Below, one piece after another: positions 14,332 to 23,053 of a DNA stretch of 64,000 nt; positions within the stretch are counted from its first letter, which is position 1; every line of letters begins with the position of its first letter. The DNA comes from Dehalococcoidia bacterium (GTDB lineage: Bacteria; Chloroflexota; Dehalococcoidia; Dehalococcoidales; Fen-1064): contig DUEV01000010.1 in assembly GCA_011170375.1 (NCBI GenBank), forward strand, positions 1-64,000, read 5' to 3'. The notes below the pieces were generated by a model. The model worked only from the letters and a program-made list of their open reading frames with translations, was not told the DNA's origin and made no database searches. Position numbers and translations under genes: made by a program.

Positions 14332-16811
14332 GCATTTTGGATATAACCCCCCGGGATATTTTCTGACTCTTCGGATTGCAAAGCCGATTTCCTGAGCCTG
14401 AGCACTCGCTTTACCTGGCCGTAGATACGGACGTTTACTGTGCTGCGTCCGTTCGGCGCTTCAATGAACATCAGCTGCCTCAGGTCTTTCCAGACGGCGT
14501 TCTGCTTGAATGTGAAGGGGAAGTCGGTGTGCTGGCAGAACTGCCGTACTGCAGCGTAGGCTGCCTCCGGATTTAAGAGTATATGCCCGTCCCCGTCGGT
14601 CCAGCCCACATTAGCCTGCCCAGGCACGGGAGTCCTGGGTGCCTCATCTTCTTTCGACCACAGCACCACCCTGCCCTGGTCGAGGAGACTACCCAACGTC
14701 TCTACAAACCGCTTGCCCGGACGCTGCTCTTCAACCCGGACGGCCTGCTCAACTGACAGGCTGAGAAAGACATCCCAACCTCTCTGCCTGATAGCCTCAA
14801 CACCTTCGGCATCAATTACCCCATATTCCTCCATGAAGTCAAGCCCGGCACACAGGCCGGCGTAGAGGCTGGCCACGGCTCCGGGCAGGCGCGGGTGCTG
14901 TCCCGCTTCACGGGCCCGGTCCCGCCAGGCACTATATTGCACTGGCAGCAGCTTCTGAAGCTCCTGCCAGTGCCTCTGCAGGAATGTGATGTAGGCAGAC
15001 ATGGCAAAACAGTAGAGGTGCCTCTTCTGCTGCGCTTCAGTGATATCGCTACGAGGTACGTCTCCCGGCTGTACCTCCACGGAGAATATCCGCGCCGTAT
15101 GGCTGTGACCGCTGGGTAGTTGTTCTCCCGACGTGATGAGAAGACCACGGGGTATATACGTCTTGCGGCTCGACGTGTCGGACTTGAGCCGACCTCTGCC
15201 CTGGCGGTTACCCTGGGCCCGGATGACATGCTCCGCCTTGACCTCAAGCTCGCGTGCCTTGGCCGAGTCGCTTCCGGGCGCCCAGTCATCAATTACCATA
15301 GGCAGGTCCTTGGACAGAAAAAGTAGCTTCTCCAGCTTGTTCTCGGTATCACGCCAGGCCGCCGGCAGGTGGAACTCGTCGAACTTCTGGCCGTAGTGAT
15401 TGAGGGCAAGGGCGGTTAGCGTCGACTTGAAGGTGCCCGATGGCCCTACCAGGAAGAGGGTAAAGGTGAGCGGCAGTATCTCCGCCAGCGGTGCCAGGTA
15501 CATCGCCGACCATAACGGGTAGAGCACCTCGGACCTGCCCATCTCCAGAAACTCAAGGCTTGCTCTGATGGCTTCCCCAAGATCGTTCTCCAGGTTTGGC
15601 AGGTAGTAGCTCTTAAGGTCGTCTTCCAGCTCGACATCGATATCTGGCTCACCGAGAGCGCCGGCTGCAGTAAGAAATACTCTTCGGCTATCGACCTCTC
15701 TCCAGCCGGTATGGGCATATACGGTGCGGTGGGTCGCTTCCTGTGACTGCAGCATGATGGCCTCCCGCAGCTTCTGTCTGGCCGCCTGGTTGGCGGAGAC
15801 GATACCCTTGAGCCCCCACGCCGGCACCACCCAGTTCATCGTCTCAAAACCGGAGAGAGGCACTTCCGTCGACGGTAATGGCCTGCCCTGAAAGTCGGTA
15901 CCTATAATCTTGAATGAGCCGGTGACCTCGATACCGTTGTCCCGGATAATCTCCTCGGCAATCCTGGCATCGAAGTTGCAGAGTGGAACAATGGTCTCCC
16001 CCTCCTGGCTCTGCTTGACCCAGCACAGCTTGCCGCCTTCAACACAGTAGAGGTCCGAACTGCGTGCCCGCAGGCTGGGACGGTCGATCACCTGCTGAAT
16101 AACTGCCAGACGGATCATCTCTTCCAGGGAGTGTCCCTGCGCCAGGTAATCATCGGCTCCGACCTTCTCACCGTCGGTACCCTCCGGGATCTGAACGACG
16201 TAAACCGAGGCGCCCTTACGCTCCAGGTGCTCCCTGAGACGCTCCAGGGCATTCCAGACCTGCGGATTAGAGCGGCTATCGGAGTCGAAGCACAGGTAGA
16301 TGCTCCGGCCTTTCAGTGCAATGTAGTCGAAATCGGCTAGGATGGTCGTTCCACCGAGAGGGTTTCTGCCCTTGAAGCCCCAGACACCGGTGAGGCCGAC
16401 GGCACAGGCGCCGGCCGTCGCCAGGGCATCGACCTTCTTGACACCTTCAGTAAACCAAAGCGGGATCGTGGGATCTCCGAGTTGCTGCCGGCAGCGGGGT
16501 GGCACATCAAGCCTTACCGACGAGCCGGTGGGATTTTCGTACTTGATGGGCTTGCCTTTTGCGTTAGTGCGCGGGCTATCCGGACGGTACTGCGGGCTGA
16601 TTGCAGTACTATCGACAGCGTGCAGCGGTATCAGGATGCCGGGGCACCGCTGCTGCGCCTTGATAAATCCCAGCTCCCTGAGGTCGTGCTTCCCCAGGAT
16701 GGAGCGGTAGCCCCGCTCGCGAATGACGTCAGGCGATATCGCCGACACCAGCAGGTGGTCCAGGTGCTTCTCTAGGAGCGCCGGGATTTCGATAGAGAAA
16801 GGACCAGGCAT
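14286..16811 (-). CDS. Primase-helicase: DUF3854 Toprim-like domain fused to DUF927-type helicase
   Basis: An 841-residue replication protein. The N-terminal third is a DUF3854-type Toprim domain with FTEGVKK (about residue 117) and LCFDSDSRS (about 172-180, the DxD metal site). The middle resembles DUF927 ('VYAHTGWREV'), followed by a P-loop ATPase with Walker A GPSGTFKST (about 455-463) and Walker B LPMVIDDW (about 502-509). Such proteins are found on plasmids, integrative elements and phages and serve as primase plus replicative helicase. The GTAGCC iterons begin within its last codons. The ATG at 16811 follows GGGAG. Confidence 0.88.
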   Translation of the reverse strand: MPGPFSIEIPALLEKHLDHLLVSAISPDVIRERGYRSILGKHDLRELGFIKAQQRCPGILIPLHAVDSTAISPQYRPDSPRTNAKGKPIKYENPTGSSVRLDVPPRCRQQLGDPTIPLWFTEGVKKVDALATAGACAVGLTGVWGFKGRNPLGGTTILADFDYIALKGRSIYLCFDSDSRSNPQVWNALERLREHLERKGASVYVVQIPEGTDGEKVGADDYLAQGHSLEEMIRLAVIQQVIDRPSLRARSSDLYCVEGGKLCWVKQSQEGETIVPLCNFDARIAEEIIRDNGIEVTGSFKIIGTDFQGRPLPSTEVPLSGFETMNWVVPAWGLKGIVSANQAARQKLREAIMLQSQEATHRTVYAHTGWREVDSRRVFLTAAGALGEPDIDVELEDDLKSYYLPNLENDLGEAIRASLEFLEMGRSEVLYPLWSAMYLAPLAEILPLTFTLFLVGPSGTFKSTLTALALNHYGQKFDEFHLPAAWRDTENKLEKLLFLSKDLPMVIDDWAPGSDSAKARELEVKAEHVIRAQGNRQGRGRLKSDTSSRKTYIPRGLLITSGEQLPSGHSHTARIFSVEVQPGDVPRSDITEAQQKRHLYCFAMSAYITFLQRHWQELQKLLPVQYSAWRDRAREAGQHPRLPGAVASLYAGLCAGLDFMEEYGVIDAEGVEAIRQRGWDVFLSLSVEQAVRVEEQRPGKRFVETLGSLLDQGRVVLWSKEDEAPRTPVPGQANVGWTDGDGHILLNPEAAYAAVRQFCQHTDFPFTFKQNAVWKDLRQLMFIEAPNGRSTVNVRIYGQVKRVLRLRKSALQSEESENIPGGYIQNAATPATAATGENPQA

Positions 16812-16917
16812 GGATGCTCTCCCTTCTTGAGGTCACCCAGGGTTGTCTTCCCACGTGTGGTAGCCATCAGATTAATCAGGTGAAACACCTGGCTTGCCCG
16901 ACCGCTTAACTTGATAA

Positions 16918-17244
16918 CTAACATTTCGGAAACATCACCCAGGGTGTCTCTTTATACTGGTCAAGCAGACGACCTCTTCTATTTCGCACTCCAGTAATAA
17001 TCTGGGCGCACTTCAGGCAGAACTGCGTGACCTTTCCACCTCGCCGCGTATATCTATACTGCCCCTTGCCTTCCTGAACGACACGGAGCATCTGACTCAC
17101 TCCATAAGAGATGTCGGTTCCACAGCAGGGACAGGCAATTGTCGGAGGCTTACTGAATGTACAATTCGGTCCACAGCTCCAGTGTGATGCAGATTTAGGC
17201 CGTCGCCTCGTCTTAGGTCTTATCTTTTCCGCTGTTACGACCAC
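16918..17244 (-). CDS. Zinc-finger protein
   Basis: A 108-residue basic protein starting at GTG 17244 behind AGGAGGT. Cysteine pairs CGPNC (about 24-28), CPCC (about 39-42) and CLKC (about 76-79) suggest one or two zinc sites. Arg/Lys-rich termini (KTRRRPKSASH, RNRRGRLL) suggest nucleic-acid binding. No family recognised. Confidence 0.6.
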   Translation of the reverse strand: MVVTAEKIRPKTRRRPKSASHWSCGPNCTFSKPPTIACPCCGTDISYGVSQMLRVVQEGKGQYRYTRRGGKVTQFCLKCAQIITGVRNRRGRLLDQYKETPWVMFPKC

Positions 17245-17280
17245 CGTGGTACCTCCTTTTCGCTTGTCGGTCTCCCGTCT

Positions 17281-18261
17281 CTAACTGTGAGAACCGTGGC
17301 GCTCGACTGCATTGCAGAACCGCCTCAGTCGCTCGATAGTTAGCTTCTCGGGTGGTGTATCCCTATCGAAGTCATCCAGGTTTACCCTGCACTGGTAACT
17401 CCTCCAGAACCAATCGGCTATCTGCGACTCACGGATGTCAAGACCTCGAATCATGCTCTTTGCCCTGTTCCACACCAGCTGCAGCTCGATGTCAGCATTT
17501 GAGACACCACTACCCGGCACTCTCTGTCTCAGTACATTGTCGGGGAATAGGTCGTCGGGTGCCTCGTTATCGGGTGGTGGTATCAATAGCACCCGGCTCG
17601 GTGGTATCCTGCCGTACTCCTGCATCTCGACCAGGCTACACTCGGTGCTGAGGTCTAGAACGTAGATTGCTTTCCAATCACCCTCCGGCTGTACAGCTTT
17701 ACGCACCAGCTTGAGGGTAAGTGGTATCATTGAGATCCTCTGGCAGGTACCCATTATCAGCTCAAGCATCGAGTTGATGTTGACAATAGAGTGGTACGAG
17801 CTCGTATCGAGCTGGTAAACGCCGAATCCGGGACACTCGGGCAGCAGGAATTGAAGGTTCATAACCCTCCGGCACTGTCTCCGCTGGTAATAGGAACACA
17901 CTTCGGGAAGACAGCTGACCTCCTGAAGCTTTGTCTCAGTAGTGTCTGCAGTAGCAAGCTCTCCTGTCTTGCTATCGACACGCGCAATTGCCGTCTCGCC
18001 ATCTCCGCGGCAAACTAGTTCCCCTAATGGCGAGTAACACTTCAGGTGCTGGCCTGCCCACTGGGATTCATTTTCGGTCGGGAACATGATGCGGAGCTCT
18101 CTCGGTCGCTCTCCGAATACCTTCCTTACTTCCTCAGGACAGACGAAATAATCGGTGGGTAAGGGATATCCAAAGCCTTCACCGACTTCCTCTCTGATCC
18201 CGAGTCTTATCTTGCCTAGCCTGGGCAGCCTCACTACGTCGGATATTCCTTTTATTGGCAT
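17281..18261 (-). CDS. Gp3-like protein (phiC31 RDF-type family)
   Basis: A 326-residue protein that resembles the phage Gp3-like family, whose phiC31 member is the recombination directionality factor. Supporting features are the N-terminal 'DYFVCPEEVRKVFGERPRELRIMFP', a four-cysteine cluster 'CLPEVCSYYQRRQCRRVMNLQFLLPE' (likely zinc binding, about 118-143) and 'YQLDTSSYHSIVNINSML'. Family members also occur in plasmids without serine integrases, so the role may be replication or recombination control. The next gene upstream is a tyrosine, not a serine, recombinase. ATG at 18261 has GAGGAGG upstream. Confidence 0.68.
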   Translation of the reverse strand: MPIKGISDVVRLPRLGKIRLGIREEVGEGFGYPLPTDYFVCPEEVRKVFGERPRELRIMFPTENESQWAGQHLKCYSPLGELVCRGDGETAIARVDSKTGELATADTTETKLQEVSCLPEVCSYYQRRQCRRVMNLQFLLPECPGFGVYQLDTSSYHSIVNINSMLELIMGTCQRISMIPLTLKLVRKAVQPEGDWKAIYVLDLSTECSLVEMQEYGRIPPSRVLLIPPPDNEAPDDLFPDNVLRQRVPGSGVSNADIELQLVWNRAKSMIRGLDIRESQIADWFWRSYQCRVNLDDFDRDTPPEKLTIERLRRFCNAVERHGSHS

Positions 18262-18331
18262 TGTTAACCTCCTCGAAATTGTGTCCGTCTTTAACTGGCA
18301 GAGTAATGGACTTCGTTATAATCTCTTTCAG

Positions 18332-19228
18332 TTATGCTTCCTTCGTTTGGAGTATTTGTTCAGCCTCTCTGATCGCCTCGGCGGCGAACAAACTTTCTTG
18401 CGCTGCAGCATGAGCTGCCTTAAGTGGGCTGAATTTCTGATGTTTCTTAACAATATCGGTAAGGTTAAGCGTGGCGTACTTCTGGGTCGTCTCTATATCA
18501 GCGTGACCCATTATTTCTTGAAGTGAGCGGAGATCTCCACCCTGGACGAGGAAGTTCTTACCGAAAGCATGCCTTAAGCGGTGAGGTCCCAGTTTCGGTC
18601 CTTTGATACCAGCTTTCTCTAATGCCCGACGCACAATTGCGTATATGAGATGCCTACTAATAGGACCTTTTTGACCATGAAATACATAGTCGTCGGGGCT
18701 AATAGCAGCAACTTGGACAAGAAGGCGTTTGGTTTCCTCAGAAATGGGTACCTCGCGCCAACCCACTTTGCCATGGACGATTATAGTCTCCTGTTTGATG
18801 TTGTGTTTTAATAGAGAGCAGACCTCGCCAGCGCGCACCCCACAATCCACCAGCAGCGTTATTATTGCTCTGTCACGAGGACCTTCTGCCGAGTGTAAAA
18901 GTCTCATTAGCTCACCGACTTCGAGTGTTGGCATGAGCGTCTTAGGGCGACGTGGAGAGGGAACATCATCCATTGGATTTGGTAATTGTCTGCGACTACA
19001 AATGAACTTAAAGAAAGTCTTAAGTGCCCGGTAAACGTCATACCTCGTCTCAGGACTACCAAAGACGGTCGCTAGGAACCTCTCAATGGGTTCCGGCCGT
19101 TGTGGAAGATTAGGACAGGAGTTGACGAAGGGGGAGAGCCTGTCTTTATACCATTCTATTGTCGCGGGACTTAGATTGGCTGCAATCCGGCTGTCAAAGA
19201 ATTCACGGAGTGCAAGCTCTGTCTTCAC
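18332..19228 (-). CDS. Tyrosine recombinase/integrase (XerC/D type)
   Basis: A 298-residue recombinase with an N-terminal SAM-like core-binding domain (about 1-85) and a catalytic domain with Arg132 (GVRAGEV), Lys154 (HGKVGWREV), His216-x-x-Arg219 (GPHRLRHAF), His242 (MGHADIETT) and Tyr251. The GTG at 19228 follows GAGGAGGT. It is the outermost gene of the minus-strand block and points away from tRNA-Asp, whose 3' end faces it about 260 bp away: the classic arrangement of an integrase next to its tRNA attachment site. Confidence 0.93.
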   Translation of the reverse strand: MKTELALREFFDSRIAANLSPATIEWYKDRLSPFVNSCPNLPQRPEPIERFLATVFGSPETRYDVYRALKTFFKFICSRRQLPNPMDDVPSPRRPKTLMPTLEVGELMRLLHSAEGPRDRAIITLLVDCGVRAGEVCSLLKHNIKQETIIVHGKVGWREVPISEETKRLLVQVAAISPDDYVFHGQKGPISRHLIYAIVRRALEKAGIKGPKLGPHRLRHAFGKNFLVQGGDLRSLQEIMGHADIETTQKYATLNLTDIVKKHQKFSPLKAAHAAAQESLFAAEAIREAEQILQTKEA

Positions 19229-19318
19229 GGTGATACCTCCTCGATAAAGACATTAAAGAGGTTACCACCACTTCTGGGGACACGAAACGGTAATAAGTGA
19301 AGGATACTTTGGGGTTGA

Positions 19319-19428
19319 GCCCGACACTTTGGTGAGGTATGATACTGTCCTGTTGCGGGGCTAGAAACCGCATAGCACCAGACCTTAGGGTGTCGGACTT
19401 TAGTGTTGGTAGGGGGGCACTTTGGTAC
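19319..19428. repeat. Short repeats upstream of the integrase
   Basis: CACTTTGGT occurs twice in direct orientation (19325-19333 and 19418-19426), and CCGACAC (19321-19327) is inverted as GTGTCGG (19390-19396). Such clusters upstream of an integrase can be arm-type or regulator sites. No other gene is visible in 19229-19485. Confidence 0.35.
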
Positions 19429-19485
19429 AGGGATAAGTAGTGTAGATGTTGGGAAAATGACAACATTAGGCGTGGAAATACTAAC

Positions 19486-19562
19486 TGGCGACCCCGGCGG
19501 GATTTGAACCCGCGATCTCCACCGTGACAGGGTGGCATGTTAGACCGCTACACCACGGGGCC
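19486..19562 (-). tRNA. tRNA-Asp (GUC)
   Basis: Full cloverleaf on the minus strand: acceptor GGCCCCG pairs with CGGGGTC, anticodon loop CTGTCAC with GTC, T-loop GGTTCGAATCC, and an encoded CCA at 19486-19488. The 3' end faces the integrase, so this gene is the probable attachment site of the mobile block. Confidence 0.95.
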
Positions 19563-19664
19563 GTATAACCTGCGAGGAAAGACCTTGCCTAGATAGAGTC
19601 TAGCAAGACACTCCTTGGCTGTCAAGGCGCTGTCAGTCCAATCATCTCAAGTAAAGCATACTGC

Positions 19665-19693
19665 TTGTATTGTTTACGGTCGTATAGTATACT
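19665..19693 (+). promoter_or_regulatory. Sigma-70-type promoter of the rpsF operon
   Basis: TTGTAT (19665-19670), 17-bp spacer, TATACT (19688-19693), 38 bp before the rpsF start. Confidence 0.65.
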
Positions 19694-19730
19694 ATGATGC
19701 TGTGCGTTAGTATATTTATTGGTAGGAGTA

Positions 19731-20054
19731 ATGGTATCTGAGAACGTGTCGAACCAGGTCGGCGAAAAGTTATGCAACTACGAATTGACCATTGTTGTCC
19801 GCCCTGAAGCTGATGAAGAGAACCTTGAAACCACGGTCGAGAGCGTAGGTCGCTATATTACAGAGAAGGGTGGCGTCGTCTCAGAAGTAGAGCGCTGGGG
19901 CAAGAGAAGGCTAGCCTATCCGATAAAACAATATAGGGAAGGTCACTACGTTTTAACCCGCTTCCAGATGAAGCCCGAATACAATGAAGAACTAGAGACA
20001 AACCTGAAAATCTCCGAAGACGTGATACGCCACCTTCTGATAAAGATTGGGTGA
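19731..20054 (+). CDS. rpsF: 30S ribosomal protein bS6
   Basis: A 107-residue protein matching bS6: 'NYELTIVVRPEADEENLETTVESVGRYITEKGG', 'WGKRRLAYPIKQYREGHYVL' and 'ISEDVIRHLLIKIG'. It binds 16S rRNA with bS18 on the platform. The ATG at 19731 follows TAGGAG; an in-frame TTG at 19719 is less likely. It begins the usual rpsF-ssb-rpsR operon, with a promoter at 19665-19693. Confidence 0.97.
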   Translation: MVSENVSNQVGEKLCNYELTIVVRPEADEENLETTVESVGRYITEKGGVVSEVERWGKRRLAYPIKQYREGHYVLTRFQMKPEYNEELETNLKISEDVIRHLLIKIG

Positions 20055-20109
20055 AATGGTTGAATACTAGTTCCCCGGATGTTCGGAGAGGCAAGAGGAG
20101 TTTGGGACA

Positions 20110-20514
20110 ATGGTTAGTGTCAACAGGATGACAATCATCGGCAACCTAGGTAGCGAGCCGGAGATGCGTTTTACTCCCAACGGGAGACCAGTGACCTCGT
20201 TTCGGGTGGCTACTAACTGGAGGTATACTACACCAGACGGCGAGCGAAGAGAAGAGACAGAGTGGTTTAACGTGGTGTGCTGGAGCAAGCTGGCCGAGCA
20301 ATGCAATCAGTTCCTATCCAAGGGTCGGCTGGTCTACGTTGAGGGCAGACTGCGAATGCGGACCTGGGAGGGTCAGGACGGGCAAACGCGGGCCCGGAAT
20401 GAAATCGTCGCCGACAGGGTGAAATTCCTCGATCGACAGGGCGCCGCACCTTCTCCTGACAAGATAGACGAGAGTGATACCGGCGATTTTGCCCCGGAAG
20501 ACATACCTTTTTAA
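20110..20514 (+). CDS. ssb: Single-stranded DNA-binding protein
   Basis: A 134-residue OB-fold protein: 'NRMTIIGNLGSEPEMRFTPNGRPVTSFRVATN', 'ETEWFNVVCWSKLAEQCNQFLSKGRLVYVEGRL'. It ends in the acidic DIPF tip (APEDIPF) used to recruit replication and repair partners. It lies between rpsF and rpsR as in most bacteria. It protects single-stranded DNA during replication. Confidence 0.97.
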   Translation: MVSVNRMTIIGNLGSEPEMRFTPNGRPVTSFRVATNWRYTTPDGERREETEWFNVVCWSKLAEQCNQFLSKGRLVYVEGRLRMRTWEGQDGQTRARNEIVADRVKFLDRQGAAPSPDKIDESDTGDFAPEDIPF

Positions 20515-20529
20515 AGGAGTTTATAACCA

Positions 20530-20838
20530 GTGCCCAGACAGAAAACCAGCAAGCCAAAAAGCACACGTTGGAGCCGGGGAACGAAATATACCCCTAGACG
20601 TAAAGTGTGCTTCTTCTGCGCCAACAAGAACGAATCGATTGACTACAAGGAGCCGGACAAGCTTCGTAACTATGTATCCGACCGGGGCAAGATAGAGCCA
20701 CGCCGGCGGACCGGGATATGTGCCAAGCACCAGCGCTCCTTAGCGGTCGCCATAAAGAGGGCAAGACATCTGGCATTACTGCCGTATGTCGCAGCTCATA
20801 CTCGCAAGGCCCAAACACTCCGTGCGCATGCCGAGTGA
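20530..20838 (+). CDS. rpsR: 30S ribosomal protein bS18
   Basis: A 102-residue basic protein starting at GTG 20530, 15 bp after ssb. Core '[60 protein letters not shown]' is the bS18 signature, with Cys residues CxxC and one further Cys that may hold zinc. A C-terminal extension ([16 protein letters not shown]) is slightly longer than in E. coli. Confidence 0.96.
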   Translation: MPRQKTSKPKSTRWSRGTKYTPRRKVCFFCANKNESIDYKEPDKLRNYVSDRGKIEPRRRTGICAKHQRSLAVAIKRARHLALLPYVAAHTRKAQTLRAHAE

Positions 20839-20883
20839 CACGGTCCCCCTCCAGAGACAATTGAGAGAAAGGTTACGGCTACT

Positions 20884-21024
20884 GTGCCAAAAAGGACATA
20901 TCAGCCAAAGAAGATACCAAGAAAACGGGAGCACGGCTTTCTGAAGCGAATGAGCACCCGGGGTGGTCGGGCGGTTCTAAAAGCAAGACGCCTCAAGGGC
21001 CGCAAGCGATTAACCGTGGTTTGA
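20884..21024 (+). CDS. rpmH: 50S ribosomal protein bL34
   Basis: A 46-residue ORF starting at GTG 20884, translated here directly from the sequence: [19 protein letters not shown] continuing [25 protein letters not shown]. This is bL34. It lies 45 bp after rpsR and ends 1 bp before the rnpA start, the conserved rpmH-rnpA pair. Short length makes it easy to miss. Confidence 0.96.
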   Translation: MPKRTYQPKKIPRKREHGFLKRMSTRGGRAVLKARRLKGRKRLTVV

Positions 21025-21025
21025 G

Positions 21026-21394
21026 GTGAAGTTGGCCGGAGGTGGTGTGAGAGGGGATAGATTCATCACCAAGCCAAGAGAATACGCCCTAGTGTACGAG
21101 AAGGGCAATTCGTGGGTATGTGAGCTGGTGGTGATGAGAGCTCTACCCAACGAACTAACGCTATCCCGCTACGGCATCTCGGTCAGTAAAAGAATCGGCA
21201 AGGCGGTAGTCAGGAATAAAGTAAAACGCCGACTTCGTGAGATCCTGCGGGAAGTGCCGCTCAGGCCGGGTTGGGATATCGTCGTCATCGCTAGGCCAGC
21301 GGCAGCCAGTGCTGAATACGCCAGCCTCAAACGAGCGATAGAAGACCTCTTAGCCCGAGCACACCTGGTAGAAACTGCTTCTTGCACGGCCTGA
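21026..21394 (+). CDS. rnpA: Ribonuclease P protein component
   Basis: A 122-residue basic protein with the RNase P signature '[27 protein letters not shown]' and '[27 protein letters not shown]'. It is the protein cofactor of RNase P, which trims tRNA 5' ends. Start is taken as GTG 21026; GTG 21047 is an alternative. It is followed at once by yidD. Confidence 0.95.
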   Translation: MKLAGGGVRGDRFITKPREYALVYEKGNSWVCELVVMRALPNELTLSRYGISVSKRIGKAVVRNKVKRRLREILREVPLRPGWDIVVIARPAAASAEYASLKRAIEDLLARAHLVETASCTA

Positions 21395-21407
21395 GTTAAT
21401 AGATAAA

Positions 21408-21617
21408 GTGAAAAAAATTACACTAGGAATGATCAGAATCTATCAACAAACGATTTCACAGGTTATGCCTCCGTCATGTCGTTTCACGCCAACCTGTTCT
21501 CAATATACTCACGAAGCTATTACTAGATACGGTGTGTGTAAAGGAACATGGTTAGGAATGAAACGTATTGCCCGGTGCCACCCGTTTAATGCCGGCGGCT
21601 ATGACCCGGTACCGTGA
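21408..21617 (+). CDS. yidD: Membrane protein insertion efficiency factor
   Basis: A 69-residue protein with the YidD/haemolytic family pattern: '[61 protein letters not shown]', including the conserved Cys residues. GTG start at 21408. It sits between rnpA and yidC as in most bacteria. Confidence 0.96.
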   Translation: MKKITLGMIRIYQQTISQVMPPSCRFTPTCSQYTHEAITRYGVCKGTWLGMKRIARCHPFNAGGYDPVP

Positions 21618-21788
21618 TAATTTTGCTGTTATGTCTCTTTTCTCATCCATAGTGAATATTACTCTTATACCCCTCCATCCGAAGATGGGAACTGTCCCGT
21701 TTAGCAGGAGGCGGAAGGATGGCGTTGGGATCAAGCACGTACCCAGACCCGCCTTACGCTCAGCAATTATCTCCCTGGAGCGAGCGGA
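21618..21788. other. Spacer between yidD and the PQQ-repeat gene
   Basis: About 170 bp with no convincing gene; a weak CATCC/GGATG inverted match is present but not terminator-like. The operon may continue through it. Confidence 0.35.
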
Positions 21789-23042
21789 TTGAAGATTAGG
21801 CGTACAGGATTCCTGAATGGTCGCCCCAAGATACTATCCCTAGTGATGGCACTGGTGGTGGTCATGCTCACGGTGGCTGGTTGCGCCGGTACGTTAGGTC
21901 GTGGCGTCGCTCTGGGCTGGGCCGGCGGTGTTGTCGTCGACGACACCGTGATTGTCGGCTCGAGGGGGGGCAAGATAATAGCACTCAACGCCGAGGACGG
22001 CACCGTTCAAGGTGACCCCGCTGTCCTGCTCACCCAAGTACCATCGGGTGGCTTCGGTTGTGCGGGGGGCGGCACTGCCGGCGTAGCCATCTACAGTTCA
22101 CCTATAATTAGCGAGTTGAGGGAAGCCGATGGAGAACAGTATAGACTGGTATATGTCGGCGGCTATAATGGCAAGGTCTACGCTTTTAGGTTCGACGGAA
22201 ACAATTTGACGACGGATTGGGAATATGATTTTCCACGCGAGGGTGGTCTTGGAGTAGAAATCGTTGGAGAACTCACCTTCGACCAGACAGGTAACATATT
22301 TTTCGGTGCCGCAGACGGGAAGGTTTACTCACTCAATCAGAACCTAGGTGGTATTTGGGAGTACGATACAGGCGAGAAAATCTGGTCCGCACCTACTATT
22401 CAGGGCGACACTCTCTTCATCGGCAACCTCGGCAAGAAGCTCTATGCCCTTAATATCCACGATGGCAGCCAGCGGTGGGTGTTTGAAACCCGAGGAGCTA
22501 TCATGGCCACACCCGTAGTCTACGAGGATAAGGTCTGTTTCGGCACCTTTGGCCGGCGCTTCTACGCTCTAGATATCGCCACAGGCGAGGAGGTCTGGCG
22601 GTTCCCGGCCGATGACAGCGATGAGAACAAACCGAAAAACTGGTTCTGGGCAAAGCCGCTGGCCAGTAATGGCACCATCTATGCACCCAATCTCGACGGC
22701 AAGGTCTACGCCCTAGACGCCGAAACAGGTACCCCGATAGCCGAATTCGACCTGGGTGGACCGATAAGCTCCTCACCGGTACTGGTTGATGGACTGATCA
22801 TCGTGGCCACCGAAAATGGAGATGTCTACTCCCTGGACACTGCGGATAACCATCAAACACTGCTAGTTCACCTCGAGGATGTGGTAGGAGAGAAGGTATA
22901 TGAAGAGAAGGTGCAGGCCCCACTCTTCGCTGGCGACAGCACCGTCTATACCCACACCTTCCGGGACAACCTCTATGCCATCAATGTGCAGACGGGTGAG
23001 GAACTGTGGAAGAAATCATTAACCCTTGAGGACGGCGAGTGA
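21789..23042 (+). CDS. PQQ-repeat beta-propeller lipoprotein (BamB-like)
   Basis: A 417-residue secreted lipoprotein starting at TTG 21789. It has an N-terminal signal with lipobox VAGC (Cys about residue 32) and repeated propeller blades such as 'VIVGSRGGKIIALNAEDGT', 'TLFIGNLGKKLYALNIHDGSQRWVFET', 'KVCFGTFGRRFYALDIATGEEVWRFP' and 'GTIYAPNLDGKVYALDAETGTP'. BamB itself belongs to diderm outer-membrane assembly; in a monoderm lineage the role is unknown. It stands between yidD and yidC, so it may assist membrane-protein insertion or folding. Confidence 0.87.
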   Translation: MKIRRTGFLNGRPKILSLVMALVVVMLTVAGCAGTLGRGVALGWAGGVVVDDTVIVGSRGGKIIALNAEDGTVQGDPAVLLTQVPSGGFGCAGGGTAGVAIYSSPIISELREADGEQYRLVYVGGYNGKVYAFRFDGNNLTTDWEYDFPREGGLGVEIVGELTFDQTGNIFFGAADGKVYSLNQNLGGIWEYDTGEKIWSAPTIQGDTLFIGNLGKKLYALNIHDGSQRWVFETRGAIMATPVVYEDKVCFGTFGRRFYALDIATGEEVWRFPADDSDENKPKNWFWAKPLASNGTIYAPNLDGKVYALDAETGTPIAEFDLGGPISSSPVLVDGLIIVATENGDVYSLDTADNHQTLLVHLEDVVGEKVYEEKVQAPLFAGDSTVYTHTFRDNLYAINVQTGEELWKKSLTLEDGE

Positions 23043-23053
23043 GGTAAGTCTCT

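Noticed and set aside
14045-14340. CRISPR array suspected from the repeated GTAGCC units
   Set aside because: Units are only 6-8 bp, spaced 9-11 bp within groups, and lack unique spacers of CRISPR length. They are iterons, not a CRISPR.
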